This document shows positions 52,388 to 63,723 of a DNA stretch of 64,000 nt, in pieces (within the stretch, counting starts at the first letter, position 1; each line of letters starts with the position of its first letter). The DNA comes from Marasmius tenuissimus (taxonomy: Eukaryota; Basidiomycota; Agaricomycetes; Agaricales; Marasmiaceae). Location of the stretch: NCBI GenBank assembly GCA_029532415.1, contig JAQOTA010000047.1:1054001-1118000 (forward strand). The letters are read 5' to 3'. Made by a program: the position numbers and the translations under genes. The notes under the pieces are model-generated. The model saw only the letters and a program-made list of their open reading frames with translations, had not been told where the DNA came from and made no database searches.

Positions 52388-53225
52388 CTAAGTATACTTG
52401 TACTGATACAGTTCACGTAGCTCATCTGCGTCTGGATTGTATCCGTCCATTACCAGTGACTCGTGTATATTTCCCAAGACTTCGATTAGTCCTTCTGAGA
52501 CCTCCTTAAACAACTTGAACTCCTGCCGTTTCTCTTCCCAGCGCCAACCCCACCGATCACGTATGCAGTAAAAATACTCCGATTCAATCGTGTTGTATTC
52601 GTCTAGCATGGAATCAATGCTCTTCTTTGCAAGTAATGCGGGGGACGGTGCTAGGTTTCGTGTCATAAGAGACCCCTGGGTAGATAGTTTCCATTGGAGA
52701 GCCTGTACGGACAGTTGATCCAGGAATGTTCGGTGATTATGTTGAATTTCTTTCTGGTATTGTTGCTGTAAACGCTCGAGCCGTGCTTCGAGCTCTCTGT
52801 AACAGCCATACTGAGGTCTGAAAGGGGCTTTGAAAATGACGGACACGCACTTTGCAACCTCGACTCTATTCGGGACTATGAAGGCTGATTGCTCCTGGTC
52901 AATGCGTTCATCAACTTTGCCAGCTCGCTTCCTCTGCTCACGATGCTTCTTGCGCTGTTGAATACTGTAAAATAGACCTTAGAATTCCTTATATTGTGTG
53001 GATTTGAGAATGTGACTTACTCCCGCTTCTCTTGAGCCTGTCTTTCCTGTACACGCTTCTCCTTTTTGGATTCCAGGATTGCACTACGATTTCTGAGTGT
53101 TGACGGGTTAGCAAGCGATAAATGGACAGAGAAAGATAGTAGAACTTGTCGTAGAATAATTTGTTCTTCCTTCGATTGGCCTCCCGGCGTTGCTCTTTGG
53201 TGTTGTAAAGTTTACGACGAGGCAT
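52388..53225 (-). CDS. KDZ2 companion gene, MPR-type basic coiled-coil protein
   Basis: The start at 53225 reads MPRRKLYNTKEQRREANRRK. A GT-AG intron after FYDK (about 53150-53098) joins NRSAILESKKEKRVQERQAQ; a second (about 53021-52970) joins IQQRKKHREQRKRAG; a third (52853-52821) joins PQYGCYRELEARLERLQQQY. The rest is a helix bundle ending DADELRELYQYKYT. The basic N-terminus suggests nucleic-acid binding. The gene lies convergent with the transposase. Its first intron sits at the same codon as in the KDZ1 copy at 25062. Function unknown; probably an accessory factor of KDZ elements. Confidence 0.65.
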
Positions 53226-53777
53226 GACGGTGGAAGGATACCGAGGCGCAAGCGTATAACATCAAATCATTGGGAACTCAAGGTCCCATTTCCTGACTTT
53301 TTCACGAGAGGTCACTTGGTCTCAGTTCCTTCGAAAACAAATACATACAGGTTCAAGGACCCTCGATCTGCAATACTGAAGCGGTAAGTGATATTGGAAG
53401 CCCTCTACAAGTGATTTTAGGTCCTCGCTTCCTCATGTAATGTGCTCATGGTAAGCAACAATCAACAAGTTTCGATATACTATCAATTCACAGTACTCGA
53501 TTGCTTTCCCAGAGCACCAGTTCAACCGGTATTTGTAAAGTATAGTCAATTGAGACCTCAGAGCATTTGTTCGAGTAAACTATGTACGCCGAGAGTTTCG
53601 TTACTTCGACTGAATTGTGAGTGTAGATCCCGTCAAACTTAGAACTCAATCGCGTCCTTATGGCACTCAATTTTGTCCTCGGGAGACGTTTGATACACCG
53701 GGAGAAGATAGAAGCATTATATTCAATAGATAAAATTATTACGGGACATCCAAGGAAGAAGCGGAAGTTCGGGAGTT
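53226..53777. other. KDZ2 spacer
   Basis: Intergenic stretch of about 550 bp upstream of the companion gene and downstream of the next minus-strand gene. It likely holds the companion gene promoter. No other feature was seen. Confidence 0.35.
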
Positions 53778-54647
53778 CAGTCGAAGTCAGAGTACACGAG
53801 AGCAATGGACTGAAGGTCCTTGAGATCCTTCTCAACCTCTACTAGACGCTTGATCGATGCCTCAAGGCCGGTATTCCTATCCTTGACAGCAAAGACCTCC
53901 TTGTCTAACGCACGGACCTGGACATCGAGTGCCGCTTGCCTGTCCCTGATTGCCGTAATCTCCTCCTCATTCAGCGCGACTCTGGCATTGAGCATGGATA
54001 TCTCATGCTGAACCTCATCTAGGCGATGGGAGACCTGTGAGAGGTTGAAAGTAGGACCCGGAATTCTACTCTGCTGGGCCTCGCGTAGGCTTTTGATGAC
54101 TAGAAGAGGGATATGTTAGTTAGACCATGAATCAATCTGTGGTTCGTTGACACCCACGTTGAACTCGAGCCCATGTCTCCGTGGGTACATCATCCAAAGT
54201 CGATGGTTTGTTGGAAGTCATCAAGAGAGCTTTGGGACTGAGGTCGCTTCGTGTGAAGTGGGTGACGTGATGATCGGACTGCAAGGGCGAGGTTGAACTT
54301 CGCCAGGCGAAGCGAGAGACCTCATCACCCCAAGTGCTTTCCTTGCGAGTGAGGGAAGTGATTTTGGGGATTGGAGGTGTCCACGGTCGATCAATACCCT
54401 CGCTGTGAGGTAAGCCCCATCCTCCACCACTGGTACCCCAACCGTTGCTGTCAACTACTTGTCCATATCCCGTGTTCAAGCCGGAGTCGCCCGGAGCAAT
54501 GGCAGACTGGTCGTGTTCAACAGCGCGTTGAACCTCCTCAAGTGTATTGTCGAGAGTAGCGGAGGGAGACTCCGGGGTTTGCATTGGAAGGTTGATAATA
54601 ACCGTGTCGGAGCTTGCGGATTCAGGAGAGGGAGAGGAAGACATCAT
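53778..54647 (-). CDS. KDZ2 coiled-coil protein with disordered N-terminus
   Basis: The start at 54647 (MMSSSPSPESASSDTVIINL) begins a Ser/Pro/Gly-rich region of about 170 residues. An intron (about 54159-54101) removes a stop, and the frame continues IKSLREAQQSRIPGP, LDEVQHEISMLNARVALNEE and DRQAALDVQVRALDKEVFAV, a clear long coiled coil, ending SIALVYSDFD. No catalytic motif. A structural or bridging role is inferred from composition only. It lies head to tail with the viroplasmin-domain gene upstream. Confidence 0.6.
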
Positions 54648-54844
54648 GATGAGTTCTCAGATAAGAGTGGTACTGGTGAAAGACCGAGACAAAGGCGTGA
54701 ACGTGAGTGAACCCCAAAATTTGATGTCGCGAGAAGAGCTAACATCTGGCCATGCTACCATCGACTCCAGAACACTTGTGACACTTGTTGTCGACCAAAA
54801 AAAATATTATACAATTCCAACATGACTGAAATACAAGTACAAAC

Positions 54845-55849
54845 TTAAAGAGTAAGATTCTGAAAACTACTATCCAGGCCACTGTTGGCGATTTGACTAT
54901 CCAATGGAGCAGTATTTTGATAGGCATTCAAAATCTCGAGCTCTTTTGACCCCCATGCTTGTCGATAGGCAAGCCAAGCCTGGTAATGCAGGTCAAATCT
55001 GCAATAACCAGCGCGCCGGACTCCAGTAACTAACGCGGTTGTGATGTTCCTAGATAATCCAGTCAGGACCAAAGAAATGAAGCGAAAGAGGTGCTCTTAC
55101 CAGCTGGGGAAGATGCCTACTGACCGACCTTTGGAAACAACGTGATACTCCGACCAGTTATTAGAGTCCTTGTACGTGTCAGGGTGGGGTACCCGGCCGG
55201 GATAAAGCTTTTCGTAGTATGCATGTATCTCATCGTCACCAGAAACATTTGCAGTCCCTGGTGGGATCGCAGCTGATGCGGCGGGCCCGGGACGAGAACT
55301 GGATGGGGGCCGAGAGTTGATGGTGGGTGTCAGATAGCCACTGGATCCAGTTCGAGCAGGGGGACTAGGAGAGGGTGGGAGCGGCTCTCCTTCAGATTCT
55401 GAATCAGTGGCGAATTGTATGGTGGCGTCGTCATTCGGATTGTCAGAGTCGTCTGCGCTCTCGGGAGTGCTGAAGCTCGGTGCATCAGGCTGGTTGGGGG
55501 GTTGTGATGGAGTTTTAGGCACAACGACAGTGGTTGTGCGAGTGACCGTACGGGTGGTAACTGGATAGATTAGTGAGATTGGTGAGATTAATTCTACAAC
55601 ATAAGAATTAGACCGTACTTTTGACCGAGGGGCTTTCCTCGACCTTTCTGGTGTGGGTTTTGGTGACCGTACGGGTGTACGAGGGAGAGTTTCCTGAGAT
55701 AGGGCCCATTTGAGTGGATGGCGGTACATGGTATTTAAGCCTGACTTACGCGGATTCGAGTCCCGTGAGGTCGTGCTAGTCTTCGGGGTGGAGGGATCTC
55801 TGCGCGAACTTGTGCTTGTCTTTGGGGTTGAGGGGACGCTACGGGACAT
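54845..55849 (-). CDS. KDZ2 viroplasmin (RNase H1 N-terminal) domain protein
   Basis: Start chosen at 55849 (MSRSVPSTPKTSTSSRRDPS), just inside a longer open frame. The N-terminal half is Ser/Pro/Thr-rich, with repeated PSTPKTS, two short introns (about 55750-55693 and 55621-55562) and an acidic segment. The C-terminal domain spans an intron at about 55102-55051. It reads EYHVVSKGRSVGIFPSW, then NITTALVTGVRRAGYCRFDL and AWLAYRQAW, matching the viroplasmin/RNase H1 N-terminal fold, whose members bind RNA-DNA hybrids or dsRNA. There is no RNase H catalytic domain. It could act on transposon RNA or DNA, but nothing in the sequence proves that. Confidence 0.7.
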
Positions 55850-56588
55850 GTTGAATGTGAATGTTGAACGAGGGTGGAAGTGAATCAGGATGGATCGAAC
55901 CCGGATCCGGCCCGATCGCCAACCTCGGGAAATGCCGCCATGCAGTGCTTGCACACGTGGATAATTGTCTGAGCATCGAATTTCACTTCTCAGAGCAAGC
56001 TCACCATCGTGTTAGCTAGAGAATCGATGCTACTTCTGGGCAACACAGCTCACAGCTCATTCGCAAAAATGGCCATACAACAAGAAGAATCGATCAAACT
56101 TATCATCTGCACTAGACCAGACTCAGGTACGTTTTTAAAACATCACTCGCTCTTGGCGCCGGGTGGCAACTCCCTCCAATTAGTTCTACTTAAATCCTCA
56201 TGCCCATTCTTGTTTTCAGCCAGATATCAAGCCCTTTACGATTCACTGAGATAATGTATGGACTATCTATAGATATCCCAGCTAAACAATCCCGAGCGAG
56301 ACCCTTCTTTGAGCAATCGACTCATTGACATATGGCACATTTTCCCGGATACAGGTGCGTGGTTCCCTCCCCCAAATATCCCGGAATTTCCACTTGGATC
56401 AACCCTATCTGAAGTCGTGCCACTCAGCTCTGTTGCTCAGATGGTGCCTTCGAACTATCCGCAACGGGCTCACAGCAGGACCCTTGGATAATAAATATTC
56501 ACATTTTTCCGCCATTTTTGCCAGTTCATTATTCTTCATCCTAAATTTCGACTATCACCCCAACATTTTCCTTTTCCGACTCCCTCGC
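55850..56588. other. KDZ2 divergent promoter region
   Basis: Some 740 bp between the minus-strand viroplasmin-domain gene and the plus-strand accessory gene. Presumably promoters for both. No repeat was seen. Confidence 0.4.
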
Positions 56589-59203
56589 ATGGCCATCGCT
56601 AGTAGCAAAAAAACGGCAGTCGCTCAGAAGAAGGCAATCGTCAGGAAGAGCGTCTCGAAGAAGTACTCTGCCCACATACCTTCCTCCTCGACTCTGAAAG
56701 TCCGCACACGCAACTTCAAATCCACCTATGTTCCCGTCCCCTTAGCTGAGAAGCTTCGTCGCCGCCGAGAACGATCGGTGCGGGCAGCTTCCATCCGTAC
56801 GTCAATTGCCGAGATCCGACAACATATCCGCGACGAGTGCCACAAGCTGGCGACGACGTGGAAGATGAAGCCACAATATTTCCTCGATATGGTCTACCAA
56901 GGCGGAGTCCGACTGACAAAGCCTGCAAACAACCTCAACCCATTCAACGCGTTCAAAGCCGTGAAGGCCTATGAGAGGCGCGAAGGTGAGCTTGTTTCTC
57001 TTCTACTCGTGTTGACCATGGTTCTAATGCCTTCACATAGCCGGCGAGACGCCTATGTCCCTCTTAGAAATCCAGACGAAGTACCGGCCCGAATACGACG
57101 CCTTGGACAAGAAAGGACTGGACGACATGTTGAAGAAATATGCGACTATCAAGGACGAGGAGAGGCGGGAGAAGATCAAACGCCCAAGTTTGAAGGAGAA
57201 GATGGCGGACGTGGCGGGATCTTTGTCTAACGTATCCGCTATTGTAGGCTAATCTCAACTGAATCATACTGTGTCTTGCTGAACTCCCCGATAGCTTCAA
57301 GCTCTGAAAACACGAGTCGGTATCGAGGCGATGCTTCTCGTCGTGCGGAACCGCCCAGAAGACTACATGAGCCCGAGATGGATTCTCACCGATGACCGGC
57401 TCATGGAGTATCTACACGTACTTTTGCGATATTGGAATCCCGTTTATATTGGACAAAAGCTTGAGGCTTTCGCTGTTTCAAAATTCAACATGGCTTGTAA
57501 GTCTAACCCTGTGTAATTTCCGCTCCTCGAGTTCTGACAAAATACCCGCCAAATAGTGGCCTGCAAGACCACGAAGGAGTACGCGGAGCTCCTCAAAAAA
57601 ATGATTACTCGGTCGATCCAAGATGGCCTTGGTACGTTACCGATTATTGCTTACTTCCAACATACTTGCCAACCACGCATCTAGATGAAGCGTGCTCCAC
57701 CAACAACTTGACAATGCAATACGAAAGATTCGACAAACTCATCACTCAACAATACGGCGTCGTCATCGAGGGATGGCCCACGAACCTCCCTTTCCAGCAA
57801 CCGGGAGGTTTCCATAACGATACCGAACAGCTTTCCCAGCTGGAGCAGGCCTGGAAATCTGGTACTGCACACTTCCGTAAGCTCCCTGTAGAGGAGCACC
57901 TCGAATGGAAAGCACAACGCGCTCAGGGTATCCAGGATGGATCGATAACTCTCAAGACACGCAAGAAACGATGTGATGCAGGGACGAAGAGACCAAGAAA
58001 GGGGAAGGAAAAGGCAAACGGAAAGGCTAAGGGACAGGGGAATGTGGCTCAGGACGGCGAGAGTGAGTCCGAGGGAGATTCGGATGAGTCTGAGGGAGAT
58101 ACCGACACGTCTGATCAGGGAGACTCGGGCAAGGATAATGAGGACAACGTTGGTGCCTTGACAAAGGTGAGTTACGATCATTTGATTATGTATGTGCGTG
58201 CGTTGTGGCTTATATCCATATAGACAGGTGCACCGAAGAAAGGGCCGGCTCCGAAGAAAGCGACGGCCAGCAAAGGCAGCAAATCAAAATCATCATCACA
58301 GGGACCCAGGGCCGGCAGAAGCAAAGACAAGTGCGAGAGCCAGACCCAGAAGGCCACATCGCTGAAGAAGGTGAGTCCCCGAATGATATGAAAGAGGCGC
58401 TGTAATGAAGGACTTTGTAGAAAGGTGCTGATGCTTCTACACAGAAGATACCAACCAACGATTCGACTGCACATCCGAAGAGAGCGAATCCGCGAACCAC
58501 ACAGTTGACCATTAGTACAGCCAAGTCAATCGAAACCGAAACCACGGAGAGTGATGGGTCCAACTCTGTGCACGACACTACCCCCTCTACCCCTCCTCCT
58601 CCCCTTCCTCCCCGACCCCTGCCCCGTCGACGTGTACCTTTGAACAGCACTTCGGTCCAGAACGAAGCTGGCGGTGTCAGTGTTAGCCAGGTGACAGGTC
58701 CAGATACCAGTAAGGGTGCTCAGATCAGTGGACCGGGTGTAGCTACCCCAATTACGCCAGTTCCCATGACGCCTTTCACTCCGGTCTTATCTGACTCCAC
58801 AACAATTGCCCCTACTGCCAACACAGCTGGTCCCTCCTGCGACAATCCCTCGAATCCCTCTGTTGCATGTCCCGACCCAGTCATCGACCCCTCCTTGCTC
58901 GACGTCAACAACTCTGATCCTGTTGACCAAATCTCTGCTTCGCTGCCCCCAGATCAACCGACAGGAACATCTGACGACCAACCGGCAACATCACCTCCGG
59001 AACTCGTGGACAAGGGTAATAAACGTGGACGTCAAGTCGATTTCGCTGATACTCTGAATCGGCCGGAGGGCCCAGAGGAGACTGGTAGAGGGAAACGGGT
59101 TCGTTTTGCACGTAAACGGACTCATCTTGGCGCTAGCAGCCATCCGTCTACGAAGGATTACGGCTCTGACGACGACAATCCCCCAGATGGCAGCCTTTAT
59201 TAG
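56589..59203 (+). CDS. KDZ2 large accessory protein
   Basis: Start at 56589 (MAIASSKKTAVAQKKAIVRK), a strongly basic N-terminus. Exon 1 ends at 56985 and joins AGETPMSLLEIQTKYRPEYD; further introns at about 57247-57295, 57497-57556, 57632-57685, 58167-58224 and later keep the frame by eye. Middle motifs: NPFNAFKAVKAYERRE, PSLKEKMADVAGSLSNV, YGVVIEGWPTNLPF and QAWKSGTAHFRKLPVEEHLE. I recognise this WP...SGT architecture as widespread in Agaricomycetes near KDZ elements, without a known function. The C-terminal half is Lys-rich, then acidic Ser/Glu/Asp repeats, then Pro/Thr-rich, with a basic RGKRVRFARKR patch near the end. Probably nuclear; an accessory role in transposition or target choice is inference. 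Confidence 0.65.
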
Positions 59204-59649
59204 AACTTTATCAGAACTTTATCTATCGGTAGTTTACGTGTAATTCATTGAAAATGTCGCATATTGATACATCAAGAAATCTTGAGAATCTAAGTACCTA
59301 TCTAGGTGGGCGAGGAAGTTCTTGAGTGAAGTTAAGCCGTGGCCCCGAAGACAAAGAGGTTGACAAAGGCGGTAGTACTCAAGCGTCTAACGAGCTGTAT
59401 ACGCGAGCAACGAAGGATGAAAACGGGTGCGGCGGTGTTATAATATTCGAGAAAAAGGCGTGTAGATAATGCCGAAAGACGACAGAGGTAGTTCAATGTA
59501 AGACAGTCTTGAGCGGTGTTGACTAGCGGCGAAATTAACGACGTCGAGGTATGAGCTGCGTAGGTAAGTGGGGGGAAAATTAGTAGAACGTCAGATAGAG
59601 GAGGGTAGACGTCGAGCCTTGAAGAATGGAAGGATTGACCCCGAGGTGC
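59204..59649. other. KDZ2 right subterminal region
   Basis: Non-coding, between the accessory gene and the right terminal repeat. Open frames on the minus strand here are extensions through the repeat and are not believed. Confidence 0.4.
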
Positions 59650-60000
59650 GAGAAAAAAAAATCGTAGAAAGGTGGTGGGGAGGACGAGAGTAATGATAGT
59701 GAGGGAAGAGGGAGGAAACGACGTACCCGTAGAGGTGATGGTCAAGATGTGAGTCGCGTGGGACGTTCCATATCGAGAGGTGACGGATAAGGAAGGTGAT
59801 CACGGGAGGAGCGGGGGAAGGGCGGGAGTCGGGGAAGGGATGACTGAGAGAGAGTTGAGAGAGGAGGTAATGAGATATCGAAGGATATATCTCAGAGATA
59901 TTGAAGACCCCGATACATAGTGCAGTGTATCACAAAATGGTGGCCACATGTACATGTGATGCGGCGGCTACTTTGTGATCAGGGGTGGTACACTCAGGTG
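59650..60000 (-). repeat. KDZ2 right terminal inverted repeat
   Basis: Reverse complement of 46457-46800, with the palindrome at the same offset (59946-59957). A few indels and substitutions appear after the first 150 bp. Confidence 0.88.
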
Positions 60001-60007
60001 GAACAAC

Positions 60008-60717
60008 TGTATAGTTCTTCAGGAACTTCCGAGTGGCTTCATCACGCCAATCAGACAGTCACAACAGGACAGTCCATATCCCCAACAGCAAACTGTTCAG
60101 ACGTTTGCAATTTTTCTGTGGCTGTATCAAGCCGTATCGGTAGATGAGCATGGGTATTGGCTTAGCGGGGGTATAGTCTGGATCGAGAGTTGTCGGTTCT
60201 GGAGATGATCAGTGCATCACGCCCTTTTTTTTTTACTGGTTTAGAGACTGACAGTGTTTTTGCTCACAGGTTACATGCCGTTGTCAAGTTTCCCTTGCTC
60301 TGGGGATTGCGAGAATGTCCAGGACGCATACCAAATTGTGTGTTTGTACGTGAGTCTGCCTCATAGCTGAGTATTGAACAATGACTCACTGATTATCAGG
60401 TTGTTTGCAGAGCCCACACATTTTATACGTTCAAGTTTCGGTAGTTTGGGAAAAGAGGCTTGGGATTCAAAGACTGGTGCTGAGTCGGTAGCATAATATC
60501 TAGAAACTGTACGTTAGTATGTTCTAATAGACATATTTGACATGCCCTAGTGACTATATGTCGACCACAAAGCTGGCGTCTGCATCAAGAGAGCTCAAGA
60601 GTGATCCACTGGTAAGCATTTGGTCTTTCTAAGAGGTAGAAAGAACGTCTATAAGCCTACTGTAAGGAAAATGAGAAGCACTAGAAAGCACATGTGTCTT
60701 ACAAAGTAAAATACACC
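60008..60717. other. Host DNA right of KDZ2, no gene resolved
   Basis: No domain was recognised in any frame. A poly-T run lies near 60222-60230. Confidence 0.25.
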
Positions 60718-61972
60718 TTACTGAACTGAGTAAGTGTTATTTTCCTTTCCGAGGTCTCTAAGCCGGATCGACCTTTTTCCTGATGAGGTCCACTGCATCC
60801 ACACGGCGGAGTCATACTGAGATGCTGGCCTCCATCTCCAAAATCGATGTGTACTTGGACCAGAAAGTGTCGTTATCAATACCGATAGCAACGTCGCCAG
60901 AGTCGCTGTAAACCGAGGCTTCGCCGGACGGGTCCGCCAAGACGTATCAGCCACCCCACTCAGGATGTGTTTAGACCAAGGAACGAGGGAGTATCGCCCT
61001 CCATGATGAATGCTAGATCTAGGTAGTGCGCACCTAGTGCTCTGATTCTGATATGTTCCATTTACAACGAGATAGGTATTTGGCCCACCTTTCGTCAAAA
61101 GGTAGGAGGAGGTCGCCAGAGATGCCCTAGAAACCACAACCAGTCAGTATGGAGGAGAATGCGACGACTGACTTCATGATAACGTACGACCCAGTATTCG
61201 CTGAACGCGTGAATAGAGACAATGTAGAAGAGGGGAGAGAAGTTCAATCAGATTCAGGGGCCAGCGCTGTCCTGGTCAGAAATCGAGCAGATACGAAGCT
61301 TTCGGACAAAACTTCGTTTCGTGATTGCTTAACCTTCAACAAGAGACGTTGATACCACCCCAAGCAAGAACCCAGAGCGGTTATAACGCAGTAGAAGCGT
61401 CACTTGGCTCGGGACATAGACAGAATGACCAGCTCGTATCTTGGAAAGCAACTCTTCCGCTGGTGTGCTTCTGGTACTACGTTGGCGTTGAGGTTGGCCA
61501 TAGCCCTTGATGACGTTCTCAATGGCGGGTACGCCTACAGAGTCGTTTTTCCATGTCGAGTTTGTTGGCATGTGTGAGACGAACGAGACTCATCTGAGCG
61601 CTGGAGATGGAGGTGTCGGTCGTAACAAAGGTACGAGACTCGAGTCTTGTTTTGTAAGTAAGCATCATGCACGGGGAGCAGCATGAGCAGGACAGAGAGT
61701 CTGGGGAGAATCATGGGGTTGGAAGAGCCAAAACTTGTAGGCAAGTTGGGACATACATCACCGTTCCACCATTCGGATGTTTGAAAACAGGTTGCGGAAG
61801 AATAGGTCGCAACGGGTGAGGGAATAAGAGGATGCGTAGCGAGCCAAGATTGTCGTTCGGAGATCAAGTTCGTATCCAAATGAGACTCAGAGTCTCAATC
61901 ATCCGACCTGGCCGAAGAGGCCACCAGGGGCGATGGGCTTTTGGTATGTGCGCCATTGCAGGCTCTCCCGGG
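60718..61972 (-). other. Possible minus-strand gene, exons unresolved
   Basis: A minus-strand frame at about 60960-60810 reads YVLADPSGEASVYSDSGDVA then FWSKYTSILEMEASISV and meets a TGA at 60814-60812, after which the same frame goes on LRRVDAVDLIRKKVDPA. Upstream minus-strand frames (61535-61879, 61329-61571) look partly coding. These may be exons of one decayed gene. No family was recognised. Confidence 0.3.
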
Positions 61973-62915
61973 TCAAGCAGACTGGGGCTGATTCAAGCTC
62001 AACGTTGGTAAGCGAGTCGTGGTAGTATTGCCCTCAGAGAGCTCCAGGGCCCCACAACTTGATTTGGGATGGATCAAAACGAGCGAAAGCGTCAAGACCT
62101 CATTCGAGCCAGCCAGCCATCTAGATACGCAATTCCCATTCGCCCCGAGATCTACCAGGGTGTGAAGTGATGCAAACCACGAGTTGGTCACCCATGAGGG
62201 CGATTGAAATGTACCCTGTACCGTGGCCGCTAGCAGAACGATCGTTGCCCGATGCTTTGCTTTGTTTTCCATACGAGTCGAACCATCCTGGACCTGATCA
62301 TGGTTCAGAGACGAAGAGAAAGTAGTCTGCGGTGAACCGATGTACCGATATCCCCAAAAGTATCGGACAGAGCCTCCCTGGGCACGGTCCCACTCGAATG
62401 AAATGAATCTTGCGTTGCACCGTTAGCTGCTGAACCTGTGGGCCCAGAAGCATGCATCACGTTTCCTCCTCCATCAGCCCAACCTGACCCTTCGTAGCCG
62501 TAAGGACACGGGTCCATGTTGCGAGAAGAGCGTACCGGTGCGACCAGCTCCAGCCTTGGAATTTTGCGACTGCGCTAGAATCGGGCAATACAGTAGCAAC
62601 AGACCGCTCTGGAGGAAATACTAGTGAAAGATAACGGCTGGTTTGAATCCAGCGGAATTCTTATTGTATTCCTTCACAGCGGTCGAGCCTACGGGATTGA
62701 TATTGTGTTCCTTTCGCGGCGGTAGAAACACACGCGAGATCTGAATACCTAGGTAAGGTCAGAGTAGTTAGAAGCAGTGTCGTTCATCGTCGAAGAAAAG
62801 AGGTAGAGAGACGACAATGTGTTCAAAGCCTCTGACTCCACTCCAAACATCAGACGTCCGAACCATCTCTCGAAAGCAATGAGCCCGCTCGCAGAGGGCT
62901 CCAACGAAAAGAATC
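61973..62915 (-). repeat. Paralogous segment C, matches 5.4-6.0 kb
   Basis: Same orientation as the copy at 5385-6045. The minus strand reads MENKAKHRATIVLLAATVQG (62272), a likely signal peptide, then SWFASLHTLVDLGANGNC, with the frame open to 61973. A second block (62305-62517) reads GSAANGATQDSFHSSGTVP. This copy has fewer stops than the left one and may be an expressed secreted protein, but exon joins are not established. Confidence 0.42.
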
Positions 62916-63723
62916 ATCTTGTGCCACAGAAACAACGTCTTTTGGATCGAGAAAAAGGCATCTGTGGCGCAACCACAACATCAGTATCTCGGTGGCAAGA
63001 AAGAACCTTCGAAGACTCACCCGGAGTCAGTACAACCCTATGCAACACGCAGCCCCAAGAGCTTCTGCCACTAATCTGTACCCTAATTGCAATTCACGCC
63101 GTTCAAACCGAGGTCGGAGGCTGGGATTGTGTAGGTCCGCGCAAGCCTATGGAGAGGCTTCGGACGCGACAGAATAGAGTAGCTTCTGCAGTATTCATTG
63201 TTTTGAACTTTCAATGAGGGTGTTGCGGGAGGATCATCGAGGTCGGAGTTCAACCGGTTGTGTGACTAACAACGTCACAAAAGGTCAATTCAGCATCACG
63301 ACCGCCTGTCACACGGCGATGCTGGATCTACTTGGACCAACAACCGTGGCGATCGTTGCTTTCACTCGAGTAGCAGTGCAGAAAGCTCGATATATTGAGG
63401 AGTAGAGGAGATGTTCTGATGAAACTCGTCACTGCCGTCCCCGCCGGCCCCGCTGTCACCCTCGCTGCAGTTATCACATCCACCACCTCCCAGCTGTGCG
63501 CGTGCCCAACATCATTCCACCCGCCACCATGATATCCACTCCTGGCACTGGAGACACCGCATCTATGAGAAGTAATAAGTTTAACACGCTCTATTATCGT
63601 GCACAAGGTAAAGGTCCCATCGACAACTCCTATTCCAACGCCGATGTTTTGTGCCCCCCACTGTTTGTCGATGAAAAGGTCAGTCAGAATCTATATTACG
63701 CGGAGGAAAAGGTATTGGATTGC
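62916..63723. other. Unassigned stretch near right edge
   Basis: Open frames on both strands (plus 62819-63217, minus 63328-63606) carry no recognisable domain. Part of it may be introns and exons of the minus-strand gene at the right edge. Confidence 0.25.

Larger units (their letters stand above)
46457..60000 (+). mobile_element. KDZ2, 13.5 kb multi-gene KDZ transposon
   Basis: The ends are CACCTGAGTGTACC and its complement. The inverted repeats match almost base for base for about 200 bp and remain alignable for about 340 bp. GAACAAC lies directly outside both ends (46450-46456 and 60001-60007); reading the left end one base differently gives 8 bp, the length reported for KDZ elements. 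The interior has a plus-strand KDZ transposase, a second plus-strand gene, four minus-strand genes and a plus-strand accessory gene, with no frame break that I could prove. Strand given is that of the transposase. Confidence 0.88.

Noticed and set aside
54845..55849. Viral (caulimovirus) origin of the viroplasmin-domain gene
   Set aside because: The domain is widespread as the N-terminal part of eukaryotic RNase H1; no other viral gene is present.
59332..59803. Minus-strand open frames through the right KDZ2 repeat as a gene
   Set aside because: They run through the terminal inverted repeat and have biased composition; the equivalent frame at the left end is not conserved as protein.
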